In this document: positions 26,679-35,123 of the stretch, piece by piece | Layout: the number at the start of each line of letters is the position of its first letter | Numbering within the stretch: position 1 is the first letter of the stretch | DNA from: Halomonas sp. KAO | GTDB lineage: Bacteria > Pseudomonadota > Gammaproteobacteria > Pseudomonadales > Halomonadaceae | Direction of reading: 5' to 3' | Length of the DNA: 64,000 nucleotides | Assembly (NCBI RefSeq): GCF_015595025.1 | Contig: NZ_JADNRL010000024.1 | Span: forward strand, 43,499 to 107,498 | The notes under the pieces: generated by a model | The model's input: the letters and a program-made list of their open reading frames with translations, nothing else | Database searches by the model: none | Told to the model about the DNA's origin: nothing | Position numbers and translations under genes: made by a program

Positions 26679-27299
26679 TCAATCGTCGGCGAGAATCTCG
26701 AGGTTACCTCGCAGCCGCGAGGACAGCGGGCTCAAGTCGACGTCGACATCACTCGGCCAGCCGACGGTCAGCCAGACACCGTCGGCGGCGTAATCGGCCT
26801 CTTCCACCGGAATATTGCGCTCGGCTAGCCAGCCACGCGCCTCGGCTTCGCCCGAGAAGTCGACCCGGAGCCTCAGGGGTGTACGCTCGACCACTTCGCG
26901 ACGGGGCAGTGCCTCCAGTGCCTGGGAGACCGCCTGGGCGTAGGCTCGGGCCAGTCCGCCGGTGCCTAGCTTGGTGCCGCCGAAGTAGCGGATGACCACG
27001 CAGCCCACCTGGCCCAGCCCGGAGCCCTCGAGTACCTGAAACATGGGGCGCCCGGCGGTTCCGCCGGGTTCGCCATCATCGGAGAAGCCAATGGCCGCCT
27101 GCTCTCCGGGAGGTCCGGCGATAAAGGCGGTGCAGTGGTGGCTGGCGCCGGGGTGGCGCTCGCGCGCCAGTGCAAGCAGCGCCTCGAAGTCGGCGATGGT
27201 CGGGGCATGGCTGAGCCAGGTGATAAAGCGGCTCCTCTCCACCTCCAGTTCGCTCTCCTGCCATTCGCCGCGGGGCAGATCGGGTGCCGGGTAACGCAT
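26679..27299 (-). CDS. yigZ: IMPACT/YigZ family protein
   Basis: A 206-residue protein with an N-terminal UPF0029 (impact) domain: SRFITWLSHAP, GASHHCTAFI, GFSDDGEPGGTAGRPMF and VIRYFGGTKLGTGGL are the family signature. A C-terminal DUF1949-like domain follows. Its biochemical role is unsettled; related proteins are linked to translation and nucleic-acid binding. Its start (27299) touches the stop of the S24 gene upstream on the same strand, so it may ride on that gene's SOS-controlled transcript. Confidence 0.9.
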   Translation of the reverse strand: MRYPAPDLPRGEWQESELEVERSRFITWLSHAPTIADFEALLALARERHPGASHHCTAFIAGPPGEQAAIGFSDDGEPGGTAGRPMFQVLEGSGLGQVGCVVIRYFGGTKLGTGGLARAYAQAVSQALEALPRREVVERTPLRLRVDFSGEAEARGWLAERNIPVEEADYAADGVWLTVGWPSDVDVDLSPLSSRLRGNLEILADD

Positions 27300-27793
27300 C
27301 AGGCGGCCAGCTCGCCCTGACGTACCACGCCCATCACCATCCCCAGCACCTGGATATCGCTGTTCTTCAGGAAGATGGGGGCCATCTGCCGGTTGGCGGG
27401 TTGCAGGCGCACGCCGGACTTTTCGATATAGAGCTTCTTCAGGGTGACCTCCTGATCATTGATCATTACCACCGCGGTCTCGCCATTCTCGGCACTCTCG
27501 CACTGTTCGATAATGATGACATCCCCGTCGAAGATATTGCACTCCACCATGGAGTCTCCGCGTACGCGCAGGGCGTAGGTATTGCGACGTACCATGCGAC
27601 GAGGAACGCGAATATGGCTGACGCTGGGGCAGGCCTCGATGGGCATCCCCGCCGCGACGCTACCCAGCAGGGGGATGTCGACCATTGCCTGGCTCTCGTC
27701 CTGGGAGTCACCGGGAAGGGGGCAAGGCGACCACGCCTCGGCGAGGCGCCGGTTGGGGCGACGTATCATGTACCGCGTGCTGGCCTCGAACAT
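27299..27793 (-). CDS. UmuD/LexA-like S24 peptidase lacking a helix-turn-helix
   Basis: ATG 27793 (preceded by AGGAGA) gives a 164-residue protein. It has no LexA-type DNA-binding domain, only a ~36-residue N-terminal arm and an S24 domain. The self-cleavage bond is Ala48-Gly49 in LLGSVAAGMPIEA; the catalytic pair is Ser81 (RGDSMVE) and Lys119 (VTLKKL). This arrangement matches UmuD-type proteins that RecA filaments cause to self-cleave, but no umuC follows. A LexA box lies 11 bases upstream of the start codon, so it should be part of the SOS regulon. It may be a standalone UmuD or an unrelated S24 regulator. yigZ follows without a gap. Confidence 0.85.
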   Translation of the reverse strand: MFEASTRYMIRRPNRRLAEAWSPCPLPGDSQDESQAMVDIPLLGSVAAGMPIEACPSVSHIRVPRRMVRRNTYALRVRGDSMVECNIFDGDVIIIEQCESAENGETAVVMINDQEVTLKKLYIEKSGVRLQPANRQMAPIFLKNSDIQVLGMVMGVVRQGELAA

Positions 27794-27803
27794 GGTATAT
27801 CTC

Positions 27804-27819
27804 CTGTTGAAACATACAG
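27804..27819 (-). promoter_or_regulatory. LexA (SOS) box
   Basis: The 16-mer CTGTTGAAACATACAG matches the gammaproteobacterial LexA operator CTG-N10-CAG, including the inner CTGT and ACAG, and overlaps the promoter/leader of the S24 gene on the minus strand. Confidence 0.75.
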
Positions 27820-27983
27820 TGCCTAGGGAGCATAGCAGGGACGCTGAATCTGGCAAGGTGGGGGTTCGACGATGCGCTTGATGCACGTCAACTGCGACCG
27901 GCTGCCGCGGTGCCCCTCTCTGGCAGGAAATGGGCTTTACGTGTAGAGTCTCGGGCCAAACTACCCATCCACCGGAGTGTGTC

Positions 27984-28628
27984 TTGACCCTGCGCCTGCA
28001 AGCTAGTGACCTGGCCTGTGAACGGGATGACCGGTGGCTGTTCGAGGGTCTCGACCTCGATATTCGAGGGGGCGAGATCGTGCGCGTGGAGGGCCCCAAC
28101 GGCAGCGGCAAGACCACCCTGCTCAAGATCCTCTCCGGGCAGCTCGCCGACTACCAGGGAGAGCTATTCTGGAACGAGCGTCCGATGCGCCAGGCGCGAC
28201 AGGCCTTTCTCGAGAACCTGCTCTACCTGGGGCATGCCCCGGGCGTGAAGGCGGCCCTGACGCCGCTCGAGAACCTCGCCTGGTACCAGGCGCTGGCCGG
28301 TGAGCCGGTTCAGGAGGCGGCACGACTGGCGGCCCTGGAAGCGGTGGGGCTGGCCGGCTTCGAGGATCTACCCGCCGGCCAGCTCTCCGCCGGGCAACAG
28401 CGCCGGGTGGCGCTGGCCCGGCTGGAGCTGACGCCGCGGCCGCTCTGGGTACTCGATGAACCCTTTACCGCCATCGACCGAGAAGGCGTTGCGGCGCTCG
28501 AGGCTCGTCTCGTGGCACATACCCGCTCGGGCGGGTGTGTGCTGGTGACCACCCATCATGAGCTCAAGGCGTCGCAGCAGCTGCGGCATATTCGTCTCGG
28601 CCGGGGAGGACAGGATGCCGAGCATTGA
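27984..28628 (+). CDS. ccmA: Heme exporter ATP-binding protein CcmA
   Basis: ABC ATPase of 214 residues from TTG 27984 (CGGAG 6-8 bases upstream; no ATG nearby aligns with the family start). Walker A GPNGSGKTT, signature LSAGQQRR and Walker B LWVLDEPFTAID are clear. With CcmB, CcmC and CcmD it drives release of holo-CcmE for heme delivery. First gene of the complete ccmABCDEFGHI operon; ccmB overlaps it by 14 bases. Confidence 0.95.
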   Translation: MTLRLQASDLACERDDRWLFEGLDLDIRGGEIVRVEGPNGSGKTTLLKILSGQLADYQGELFWNERPMRQARQAFLENLLYLGHAPGVKAALTPLENLAWYQALAGEPVQEAARLAALEAVGLAGFEDLPAGQLSAGQQRRVALARLELTPRPLWVLDEPFTAIDREGVAALEARLVAHTRSGGCVLVTTHHELKASQQLRHIRLGRGGQDAEH

Positions 28629-29352
28629 CACGCGTATGAGCGAGGGTCGGCAGGGCAGCGACGGGGAACCTCGCGGCGGTCTGCTGGTCGCAGTCTGGGC
28701 GACACTCAAGCGCGACCTGACCCTGCTGATGCGCCGGCGCAGCGAGGTGCTCAACCCACTGGTGTTCTTCGCCCTGGTGATCACCCTGTTCCCGATCGGC
28801 ATCTCGCCGGACCCGGAGCTGCTGTCGACCATCGCCCCCGGGCTGCTGTGGGTGGCGGCGCTGCTGGCGGCACTGCTGTCTCTGGATAGCCTGTTTCGCA
28901 GCGACTATGAAGATGGCTCCCTCGAGCAGCTGCTGCTGACCCCGCAACCGCTGGCCATGCTGGGGCTCGCCAAGGTGGCGGTACACTGGCTGCTGACCGG
29001 CCTGCCCCTGGCACTGATGGCGCCGCTGCTGGGCATCATGCTGGCACTGCCGTCGGGGAGCTACCTGACCCTGGCATTTTCCCTGGCCCTGGGCACCGCC
29101 AGCCTGAGCCTGATCGGAGCCATCGGCGCGGCACTCACTGTCGGGCTGTCACGCGGTGGGGTGCTGCTGTCGTTGCTGGTGCTGCCACTCTATATCCCGG
29201 TGCTGATCTTCGGCGCCGGGGCCGTGCAGGCGGCGATCATGGGGGATGGCGCCGCGGCGCACCTGGCGATCCTCGGGGCCCTGCTGGCCCTGTCACTGAT
29301 GCTGGCCCCTTGGGCGATCGCGGCCTCGCTGCGCATCAGCATCAACGGTTGA
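28615..29352 (+). CDS. ccmB: Heme exporter membrane protein CcmB
   Basis: Inner-membrane permease-like subunit of 245 residues with six predicted helices. ATG 28615 has GGGGAGGA upstream and overlaps ccmA. Family patterns: NPLVFFALVITLFPIGISP, DYEDGSLEQLLLTPQPL and LPLYIPVLIFGAGAV. The ~25 N-terminal residues before the first helix are polar. It works with CcmA and CcmCD in cytochrome c maturation. Confidence 0.93.
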   Translation: MPSIDTRMSEGRQGSDGEPRGGLLVAVWATLKRDLTLLMRRRSEVLNPLVFFALVITLFPIGISPDPELLSTIAPGLLWVAALLAALLSLDSLFRSDYEDGSLEQLLLTPQPLAMLGLAKVAVHWLLTGLPLALMAPLLGIMLALPSGSYLTLAFSLALGTASLSLIGAIGAALTVGLSRGGVLLSLLVLPLYIPVLIFGAGAVQAAIMGDGAAAHLAILGALLALSLMLAPWAIAASLRISING

Positions 29353-29372
29353 ATGTTCAAGCGAGAGGCGCA

Positions 29373-30122
29373 ATGGGCAAGATCTGGTCCTTTATTCACA
29401 AGCTTGGTTCGCCCAAATGGTTCTACGGTATCAGCGCACGCCTGATGCCGTGGTTCTGGACCGCCGCCGTGGTGCTGATCCTGGCGGGCAGCGTCTGGGG
29501 ACTGGCCTTCGCTCCGCAGGACTATCAGCAGGGCAACAGCTTCCGCATCATCTACGTACACGTGCCGGCGGCCTTCCTGGCCCAGTCGATCTTCGTCAGC
29601 ATGGCGGTGGCGGGGCTGATCTTCATGGTCTGGAAGATCAAGGTCGCCGACATGGCGGCGGCGATGATGGCGCCGCTGGGCGCCGCCATGACCTTTATCG
29701 CGCTGTTCTCCGGGGCGGTGTGGGGCGTGCCCACCTGGGGGACCTGGTGGATGTGGGATGCACGCCTGACCTCGATGCTGATCCTGCTGTTCCTCTACCT
29801 GGGCGTCATCGCCCTGCGTGGCGCCTTCTCCAGTCGTGACAGCGGCTCGCGGGCGGCCTCGGTGCTGGCCATGGTCGGGGTGATCAATATCCCGATCATC
29901 AAGTACTCGGTGGACTGGTGGTACACCCTGCACCAGCCGGCCACCTTCAGCGTGACCTCGCGCCCGGCGATGCCGATGGAGATGTGGGCGCCGCTGTTGA
30001 TCATGGTGCTGGGTTTCTACTGTTTCTTTATCGCCGTCACCCTGATGCGCACGCGCAGCGAGATCCTGCGCCGTGAATCGAACAAGCGCTGGGTGCGCGA
30101 CATCGCCGGAGAGCAGGGCTGA
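29373..30122 (+). CDS. ccmC: Heme handling protein CcmC
   Basis: Six-helix membrane protein of 249 residues that loads heme onto CcmE. The WWD motif WGTWWMWDARLTSML is at about residues 121-135, and two conserved His residues (IIYVHVPAAF; TLHQPATF) flank it as heme ligands. ATG 29373 was chosen after the AGAGGCG ribosome binding site. ccmD overlaps its stop by a base. Confidence 0.95.
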   Translation: MGKIWSFIHKLGSPKWFYGISARLMPWFWTAAVVLILAGSVWGLAFAPQDYQQGNSFRIIYVHVPAAFLAQSIFVSMAVAGLIFMVWKIKVADMAAAMMAPLGAAMTFIALFSGAVWGVPTWGTWWMWDARLTSMLILLFLYLGVIALRGAFSSRDSGSRAASVLAMVGVINIPIIKYSVDWWYTLHQPATFSVTSRPAMPMEMWAPLLIMVLGFYCFFIAVTLMRTRSEILRRESNKRWVRDIAGEQG

Positions 30123-30340
30123 TGGCTTTCGACTCCTTCCAGGACTTTCTCGCCATGGGGGGGCATGCCCCCTATGTATGGGCCAGCTGGGGCGTGACCG
30201 GCGCCCTGCTGATCGGCATCGTGTTGCATGCCAGGGCGGAGCGCCGTCGATTGCTGCGTATGCTCCAGCGTCGCCATCGCCGCCAGGCCGCTACAAACCA
30301 GACTTCACATCGTACGGGGGGAGAACGCCATGAGGCCTAA
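30122..30340 (+). CDS. ccmD: Heme exporter protein CcmD
   Basis: A 72-residue single-helix protein: [18 protein letters not shown] is the family signature, the helix covers about residues 18-38 and a basic cytoplasmic tail ([18 protein letters not shown]) follows. CcmD is needed to release heme-bound CcmE from CcmABC. It starts ATGA-style at the ccmC stop and overlaps ccmE by 11 bases. Confidence 0.92.
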   Translation: MAFDSFQDFLAMGGHAPYVWASWGVTGALLIGIVLHARAERRRLLRMLQRRHRRQAATNQTSHRTGGERHEA

Positions 30341-30833
30341 ACGCAGGCAGAAGCTCTATCTGTCGCTGGGGTTGATCGCACTGGCGGCAATCGCCGTGGG
30401 GCTGACCCTCTATGCCCTGCGCAGCAATATCAACCTGTTCTTCAGCCCGGTCCAGATCGCCGCCGGAGACGCGCCTCTCGAGCGCCAGATCCGGGCCGGC
30501 GGGATGGTCAAGGAGGGCACCGTGGCCCGGGACCCGGAGAGTCTCGACGTCGAGTTCATGGTGACCGACTACGTCGATGATCTCGAGGTCCGTTACAGCG
30601 GCATTCTTCCCGACCTGTTCCGCGAGGGACAGGGGGTGGTGGTGGTCGGTGAACTGCAACCCGAAGGATGGTTACGCGCCGACCAGGTGCTGGCGCGCCA
30701 CGACGAGAACTATATGCCCCCCGAGGTGGCCCAGGCCCTGGAAGAAGCCGGCTACGCGCCGGAGGACTACCAGGCCAAGGCCGCCGAAATGGGCGCACGA
30801 ATCGACGCCAAGCAGCAAGGCGCCAGCCAGTAA
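30330..30833 (+). CDS. ccmE: Heme chaperone CcmE
   Basis: Periplasmic heme carrier of 167 residues with an N-terminal membrane anchor (about 8-28). The heme is bound covalently by His124 in [13 protein letters not shown], the family motif; the GGMVKEGTV strand and the beta-barrel core are intact. ATG 30330 overlaps the ccmD end. The C-terminus is flexible and charged. ccmF starts 15 bases after the stop. Confidence 0.95.
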   Translation: MRPKRRQKLYLSLGLIALAAIAVGLTLYALRSNINLFFSPVQIAAGDAPLERQIRAGGMVKEGTVARDPESLDVEFMVTDYVDDLEVRYSGILPDLFREGQGVVVVGELQPEGWLRADQVLARHDENYMPPEVAQALEEAGYAPEDYQAKAAEMGARIDAKQQGASQ

Positions 30834-30847
30834 CGAGCGGAGACCCC

Positions 30848-32854
30848 ATGCAGATCCTGATGATCCCCGAGATCGGCCACTATGCCCTGGTGATCGCCAT
30901 GCTGATGGCCACCGTGCAGGGTGTGCTGCCATTGGCCGGAGCGGCCACCCGCCGCCCGATGTGGATGGCCTACGCTCGCCCCATGGCGGCCGGGCAGCTG
31001 TTGTTCGTGGCCATCGCCTACGCCTGCCTGACGGCCAGCTACATGCTGGACGACTTCAGCGTGGCCAACGTGGCCAACAACTCCAACTCCATGCTGCCCT
31101 GGTACTACAAGCTCAGTGCCGTATGGGGCAACCACGAGGGCTCGGTGCTACTGTGGAGCCTGCTGCTGGCGGCCTGGGGCTATTTCGCCGCACGCTTCTC
31201 CCGCGAGCTGCCTCGCGACATGGTGGCGCGGGTGCTGGGAGTGCTGGGCCTGGTCGGCATGGGCTTCCTGGCCTTCGTGCTGATCACCTCGAACCCCTTC
31301 GAGCGTCTGCTGCCCAACGTGCCGGGCGATGGTGCCGACCTCAACCCGCTGCTCCAGGATATCGGTCTGATCATGCACCCGCCGATGCTCTACATGGGCT
31401 ATGTGGGTTTCTCGGTGGTCTTCGCCTTCGCCATTGCCGCCCTGCTGGGGGGGCGCCTGGATGCCGCCTGGGCACGCTGGGCCCGACCCTGGACCAACCT
31501 CGCCTGGGCCTTTCTGACCGTGGGCATCGCCCTGGGCAGCTGGTGGGCCTACTACGAGCTGGGCTGGGGGGGCTGGTGGTTCTGGGACCCGGTGGAGAAC
31601 GCCTCGCTGCTGCCCTGGCTGACCGGCACGGCGCTGATGCACTCCCTGGCGGTGACCGAGAAGCGTGGCGCCTTCAAGAGCTGGACGCTGCTGCTGGCGA
31701 TCTTCACCTTCTCGCTGTCGCTGCTGGGCACCTTCCTGGTGCGCTCCGGGGTGCTCACCTCGGTGCACGCCTTCGCCAATGACCCCACCCGCGGCCAGTT
31801 CATCCTGATGCTGCTGGGCATCACCGTGGGCCTGTCACTGCTGGTGTTCGCGCTGCGCGCGCCGCGAGTCGGCCACAAGGTGGGCTTCACCTGGCTCTCC
31901 CGGGATGCCCTGCTGCTGATCAACAACATCCTGCTGGTGATCATGACGATCACCGTGCTGATGGGCACCGTCTATCCGCTGCTGCTCGACGCCCTGGATC
32001 TGGGCAAGATCAGCGTCGGCCCTCCCTACTTCAACGCACTCTTCGTGCCGCTGACGCTGGTGCTGGCGCTGTTTATGGGGCTGGGGCCGGTGGCGCGCTG
32101 GAAGCAGACGCCGGTTCGCCTGCTGGTCAGTCGGCTATGGCTCGCCGCCGTGGGGGCCGTGGTGCTGGGAGGCACGCTGCCGCTGCTGTTTGCCGAGCGG
32201 TGGAGCCCGGCGGTCGCCCTGGGCCTGGTGGCGGCGCTGTGGATCGTGCTGCCGATGCTGCGTGATCTGTTCGAGAAGACCCGCAATGCAAGCTCCCTGG
32301 GGGCCGGGCTGAAGAAGCTCTCACTGGCCTATTGGGGCATGCAGTTTGGCCATCTGGGGGTCGCGGTGACTATCGTCGGTGTGGCAGTGGTCTCCAACTA
32401 CAGCACCGAGCAGAACGTGCGCATGGCCCCGGGCGACAGCGTCGAAGTGGCGGGCTACACCTTCACCATGAACGAGCTCTCCCATCGTGAGGGAGCCAAC
32501 TTCGTGGCCGACCGGGCGAATATCTCGGTACAGCGGGAGGGTAGCCGGCGCAGCTTCATGATGAATCCCGAGAAGCGCCTCTATCTGGCGACGCGCATGC
32601 CGATGTCCCAGGTGGCGCTGCGCCCCGGTTTCCTGCGTGACCTCTACGTGGCCATGGGCGAGGACCTGGGAGACGGCAGCTGGGCGCTGAGGGTGCAGTA
32701 CAAGCCCTTTGTTCGCTGGCTGTGGCTGGGAGGGCTGCTGATGGCCTTCGGGGGTGTGCTGGCGGTGGCCGACAAGCGCTATCGCCGACTGGCCACCGCG
32801 CCCGACCCCGAGTCCCGGGCGCTCGACACGATCAGACGGGAGGCCAAGGCATGA
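30848..32854 (+). CDS. ccmF: Cytochrome c heme lyase subunit CcmF (copy 2, native operon)
   Basis: 668 residues from ATG 30848 (GCGGAG 6-9 bases upstream). The WWD motif GWGGWWFWDPVENAS is at about 239-253, with the same NNSNSMLPWYYKL and HPPMLYMGYVG segments as copy 1. The two CcmF proteins are clearly homologous over their full length but diverge most in the linker around residues 420-470 and in the periplasmic C-terminal domain. This copy lies in a complete ccmA-I operon and is the likely resident gene. It overlaps ccmG by 4 bases. Confidence 0.95.
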   Translation: MQILMIPEIGHYALVIAMLMATVQGVLPLAGAATRRPMWMAYARPMAAGQLLFVAIAYACLTASYMLDDFSVANVANNSNSMLPWYYKLSAVWGNHEGSVLLWSLLLAAWGYFAARFSRELPRDMVARVLGVLGLVGMGFLAFVLITSNPFERLLPNVPGDGADLNPLLQDIGLIMHPPMLYMGYVGFSVVFAFAIAALLGGRLDAAWARWARPWTNLAWAFLTVGIALGSWWAYYELGWGGWWFWDPVENASLLPWLTGTALMHSLAVTEKRGAFKSWTLLLAIFTFSLSLLGTFLVRSGVLTSVHAFANDPTRGQFILMLLGITVGLSLLVFALRAPRVGHKVGFTWLSRDALLLINNILLVIMTITVLMGTVYPLLLDALDLGKISVGPPYFNALFVPLTLVLALFMGLGPVARWKQTPVRLLVSRLWLAAVGAVVLGGTLPLLFAERWSPAVALGLVAALWIVLPMLRDLFEKTRNASSLGAGLKKLSLAYWGMQFGHLGVAVTIVGVAVVSNYSTEQNVRMAPGDSVEVAGYTFTMNELSHREGANFVADRANISVQREGSRRSFMMNPEKRLYLATRMPMSQVALRPGFLRDLYVAMGEDLGDGSWALRVQYKPFVRWLWLGGLLMAFGGVLAVADKRYRRLATAPDPESRALDTIRREAKA

Positions 32855-33384
32855 ATCGTCGACTGCTTCTGCTGCTGCCGCTCGCCGGCTTCCTGGCCCT
32901 GGCGGTGTTTCTCTATCAGGGGCTCTCCCTGAACCCCTTCCATCGCGAGTCGGCATTGATGGCGCGTGACTTTCCCGAGTTCGATCTGGCGACCCTCAAG
33001 GCGCCCGAACGCCGGGTCGACCGCGACCTGCTGACCACCGGCGAACTGACCCTGGTCAATGTCTGGGGCGAGTGGTGTCCCGAGTGCAAGCGTGAGATGC
33101 CGCAACTGCTCGACCTCGCCGAGCGCCATGGCATACGCCTGGTCGGCGTCAACTGGAAGGATACCCGAGAGAAGGCGCTGGGCTTTCTCGAGGAGTTCGG
33201 GGATCCCTTCGAGGTCAATATCTTCGATCCCGATAACGAGCTGGCCTTCGAGCTTGGAGTCTACGGTGCCCCCGAGACCTTCCTGGTGGATGGCGACGGG
33301 GTGATTCGCTATCACCACACCGGCTACATCGCGCCCAACGATGTTGCCGAGGCGGTCCTTCCGGAGGTGGAACAATGGCGTTGA
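32851..33384 (+). CDS. ccmG: Thiol:disulfide interchange protein CcmG/DsbE (copy 2)
   Basis: 177 residues with an N-terminal anchor (about 5-25) and a thioredoxin domain. The active site is WCPEC (Cys76, Cys79), where most CcmG proteins, including copy 1, have WCPTC. The downstream YGAPETFLVD loop carries the cis-proline. It reduces apocytochrome c or CcmH in the periplasm. ccmH starts 10 bases before its stop. Confidence 0.93.
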   Translation: MNRRLLLLLPLAGFLALAVFLYQGLSLNPFHRESALMARDFPEFDLATLKAPERRVDRDLLTTGELTLVNVWGEWCPECKREMPQLLDLAERHGIRLVGVNWKDTREKALGFLEEFGDPFEVNIFDPDNELAFELGVYGAPETFLVDGDGVIRYHHTGYIAPNDVAEAVLPEVEQWR

Positions 33385-33857
33385 TGCGAGGTTCGTTGAT
33401 CCTGGCGACAACCCTGGCCCTGCTGCTGGTGGCCGGGCTGGTACAGGCCGCCGCCATCGAGGTGCGCGAGTTTAATGACCCGGTGCTCGAGGAGCGCTAT
33501 CGCGATATCACCGCCTCTCTGCGCTGCCCGACCTGCCAGAACCAGGCGATCAATGACTCCGATGCCCCCGTTGCCGGGGATATGCGCGACCGCGTCTATC
33601 AGCTGCTGATGGATGGGCGGGCCGATTTCGAGATTCGGAGCTATATGGTGGAGCGCTTCGGTGACTATGTGCTCTATAACCCGCGCCTCGAGGGGCGCAC
33701 CTTCCTGTTATGGGGCCTGCCCGCGGTCCTGGGCCTGCTTGGCCTGGTACTGGTGGGCCTGCTGGTGCGCGCCCGTCGCAACGCCTCCAACAGGGCCCTC
33801 TCCGCCGAGGAGCGCGCCCGTCTGGATGCCCTGATCAACCGCGAGAGAATCGAATGA
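33375..33857 (+). CDS. ccmH: Cytochrome c maturation protein CcmH (copy 2)
   Basis: 160 residues: cleavable signal or anchor (5-26), the canonical LRCPTCQNQ motif with Cys51 and Cys54, then a membrane helix near residues 112-132 and a short basic tail. It is part of the CcmFHI heme ligation complex. Overlaps ccmG by 10 and ccmI by 4 bases, the same arrangement as in copy 1. Confidence 0.95.
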   Translation: MALMRGSLILATTLALLLVAGLVQAAAIEVREFNDPVLEERYRDITASLRCPTCQNQAINDSDAPVAGDMRDRVYQLLMDGRADFEIRSYMVERFGDYVLYNPRLEGRTFLLWGLPAVLGLLGLVLVGLLVRARRNASNRALSAEERARLDALINRERIE

Positions 33858-35104
33858 CCCTGCTGTGGATCGCCTTCGCCCTACTGTTGCTGCCGGCCCT
33901 GTGGCTGCTGGTGGCGCCGCTCAAGCGAGCTCGCGCGCTGCACGATGCCCAGCGCGATCATGAGGTCAACGACCGCTCGGCCGAGCAGAACGTGGCCATC
34001 TACCAGCGCCGCCTCGCCTCCCTGGAGGCGGCCCTCGAACGTGGCGATATCGACGAGGCGAGCTACGAGGAGGATCGCCTGGCACTCGAGCGTGGCCTGC
34101 TCGAGGATACCGAGCGCCTCAAGCGCGCCCCGCTCAAGCCGTCGGCCGCCGGTCGCCTGGTGGTACCGCTGGTGATGCTTGGGGTCGTGGTGGCCAGTGT
34201 GCTGTGGTATCAGCAGGAGGGGGCCGAGGGCGACCTGGCGCTGCTTGCGGTGCAGAGGGAGGTCATGACCCATCCCGAGGGCTCGGCGCAGATGCTGGTC
34301 GAGCGTCTCGAGGAGCAGGCCGCCCGTCAGCCGAACAACCCCAATGTCTGGGGCATGCTGTTCCCCCTCTATCGCGACGGCGGCCAGAGCCGGCAGGCCA
34401 TCGAGGCCCTGGAACGGCTGATCGAGATCGAGGGCCGGCAGCCCGCGTTGCTGGCACAGCTGGCCCAGATCGAGTTCTTCGTCGCCGGCCGCCGGCTGAC
34501 CGACCGGGTCCAGTCGCTGGTCGACGAGACCCTGGAGAAGAACTCGAGCGAACCCACGGTGCTCGGCATGCTGGGCATCGAGGCCTTCGATCGCGGTGCC
34601 TACCAGGAAGCCATCGACAACTGGCGGCGCGCCATCGCCGGCATGAACGATCCCGCTACCGGCGAGGCCCTGCGCCAGGGTATTCAGATCGCCCAGCAGC
34701 GCCTCGGTCAGACGCCCGAGGGTGCCCCGCTGGCCGACGCCGAGCCCCAGGGTCCGGGCATCCTCGCCCGAGTGCGCCTGGATGATGAACTCGTCGGCCG
34801 TCTCGACGACACGACCGCGGTGTTCGTGGTGGCCCGGGACATGGCCGGCGAACTGCCGCCACTGGCCGTGGCACGCCTGACGCTGGGTGATCTGCCGGCC
34901 GAGCTGGTGCTCGATCGTCGCCATGCCATGTCGCCCCAGGCCAGTCTTGCACAGGTGGATGAAGCGCGGCTGGTGGTTCGTGTCTCGTCGAGCGGGCAGG
35001 CCACGCCTCAGGCCGGGGACATGTTCGGCGAGCGTACCGGCGTGGCCGTGGAGGAGATCGACGGCGAGCCGGTCGAGGTCGTGATCGATCGCGTCGTCGA
35101 ATGA
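33854..35104 (+). CDS. ccmI: Cytochrome c biogenesis protein CcmI (copy 2)
   Basis: 416 residues with two N-terminal membrane helices, a charged loop, TPR-like repeats (about 130-290, for example PTVLGMLGIEAFDRGAYQEA) and a C-terminal beta domain with VARDMAGELPPLAVAR. It presents the apocytochrome C-terminus to CcmFH. Last gene of the complete ccm operon; smc begins 19 bases later. Confidence 0.93.
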   Translation: MTLLWIAFALLLLPALWLLVAPLKRARALHDAQRDHEVNDRSAEQNVAIYQRRLASLEAALERGDIDEASYEEDRLALERGLLEDTERLKRAPLKPSAAGRLVVPLVMLGVVVASVLWYQQEGAEGDLALLAVQREVMTHPEGSAQMLVERLEEQAARQPNNPNVWGMLFPLYRDGGQSRQAIEALERLIEIEGRQPALLAQLAQIEFFVAGRRLTDRVQSLVDETLEKNSSEPTVLGMLGIEAFDRGAYQEAIDNWRRAIAGMNDPATGEALRQGIQIAQQRLGQTPEGAPLADAEPQGPGILARVRLDDELVGRLDDTTAVFVVARDMAGELPPLAVARLTLGDLPAELVLDRRHAMSPQASLAQVDEARLVVRVSSSGQATPQAGDMFGERTGVAVEEIDGEPVEVVIDRVVE

Positions 35105-35123
35105 GTCGGTGGGGCAGCCGCCG

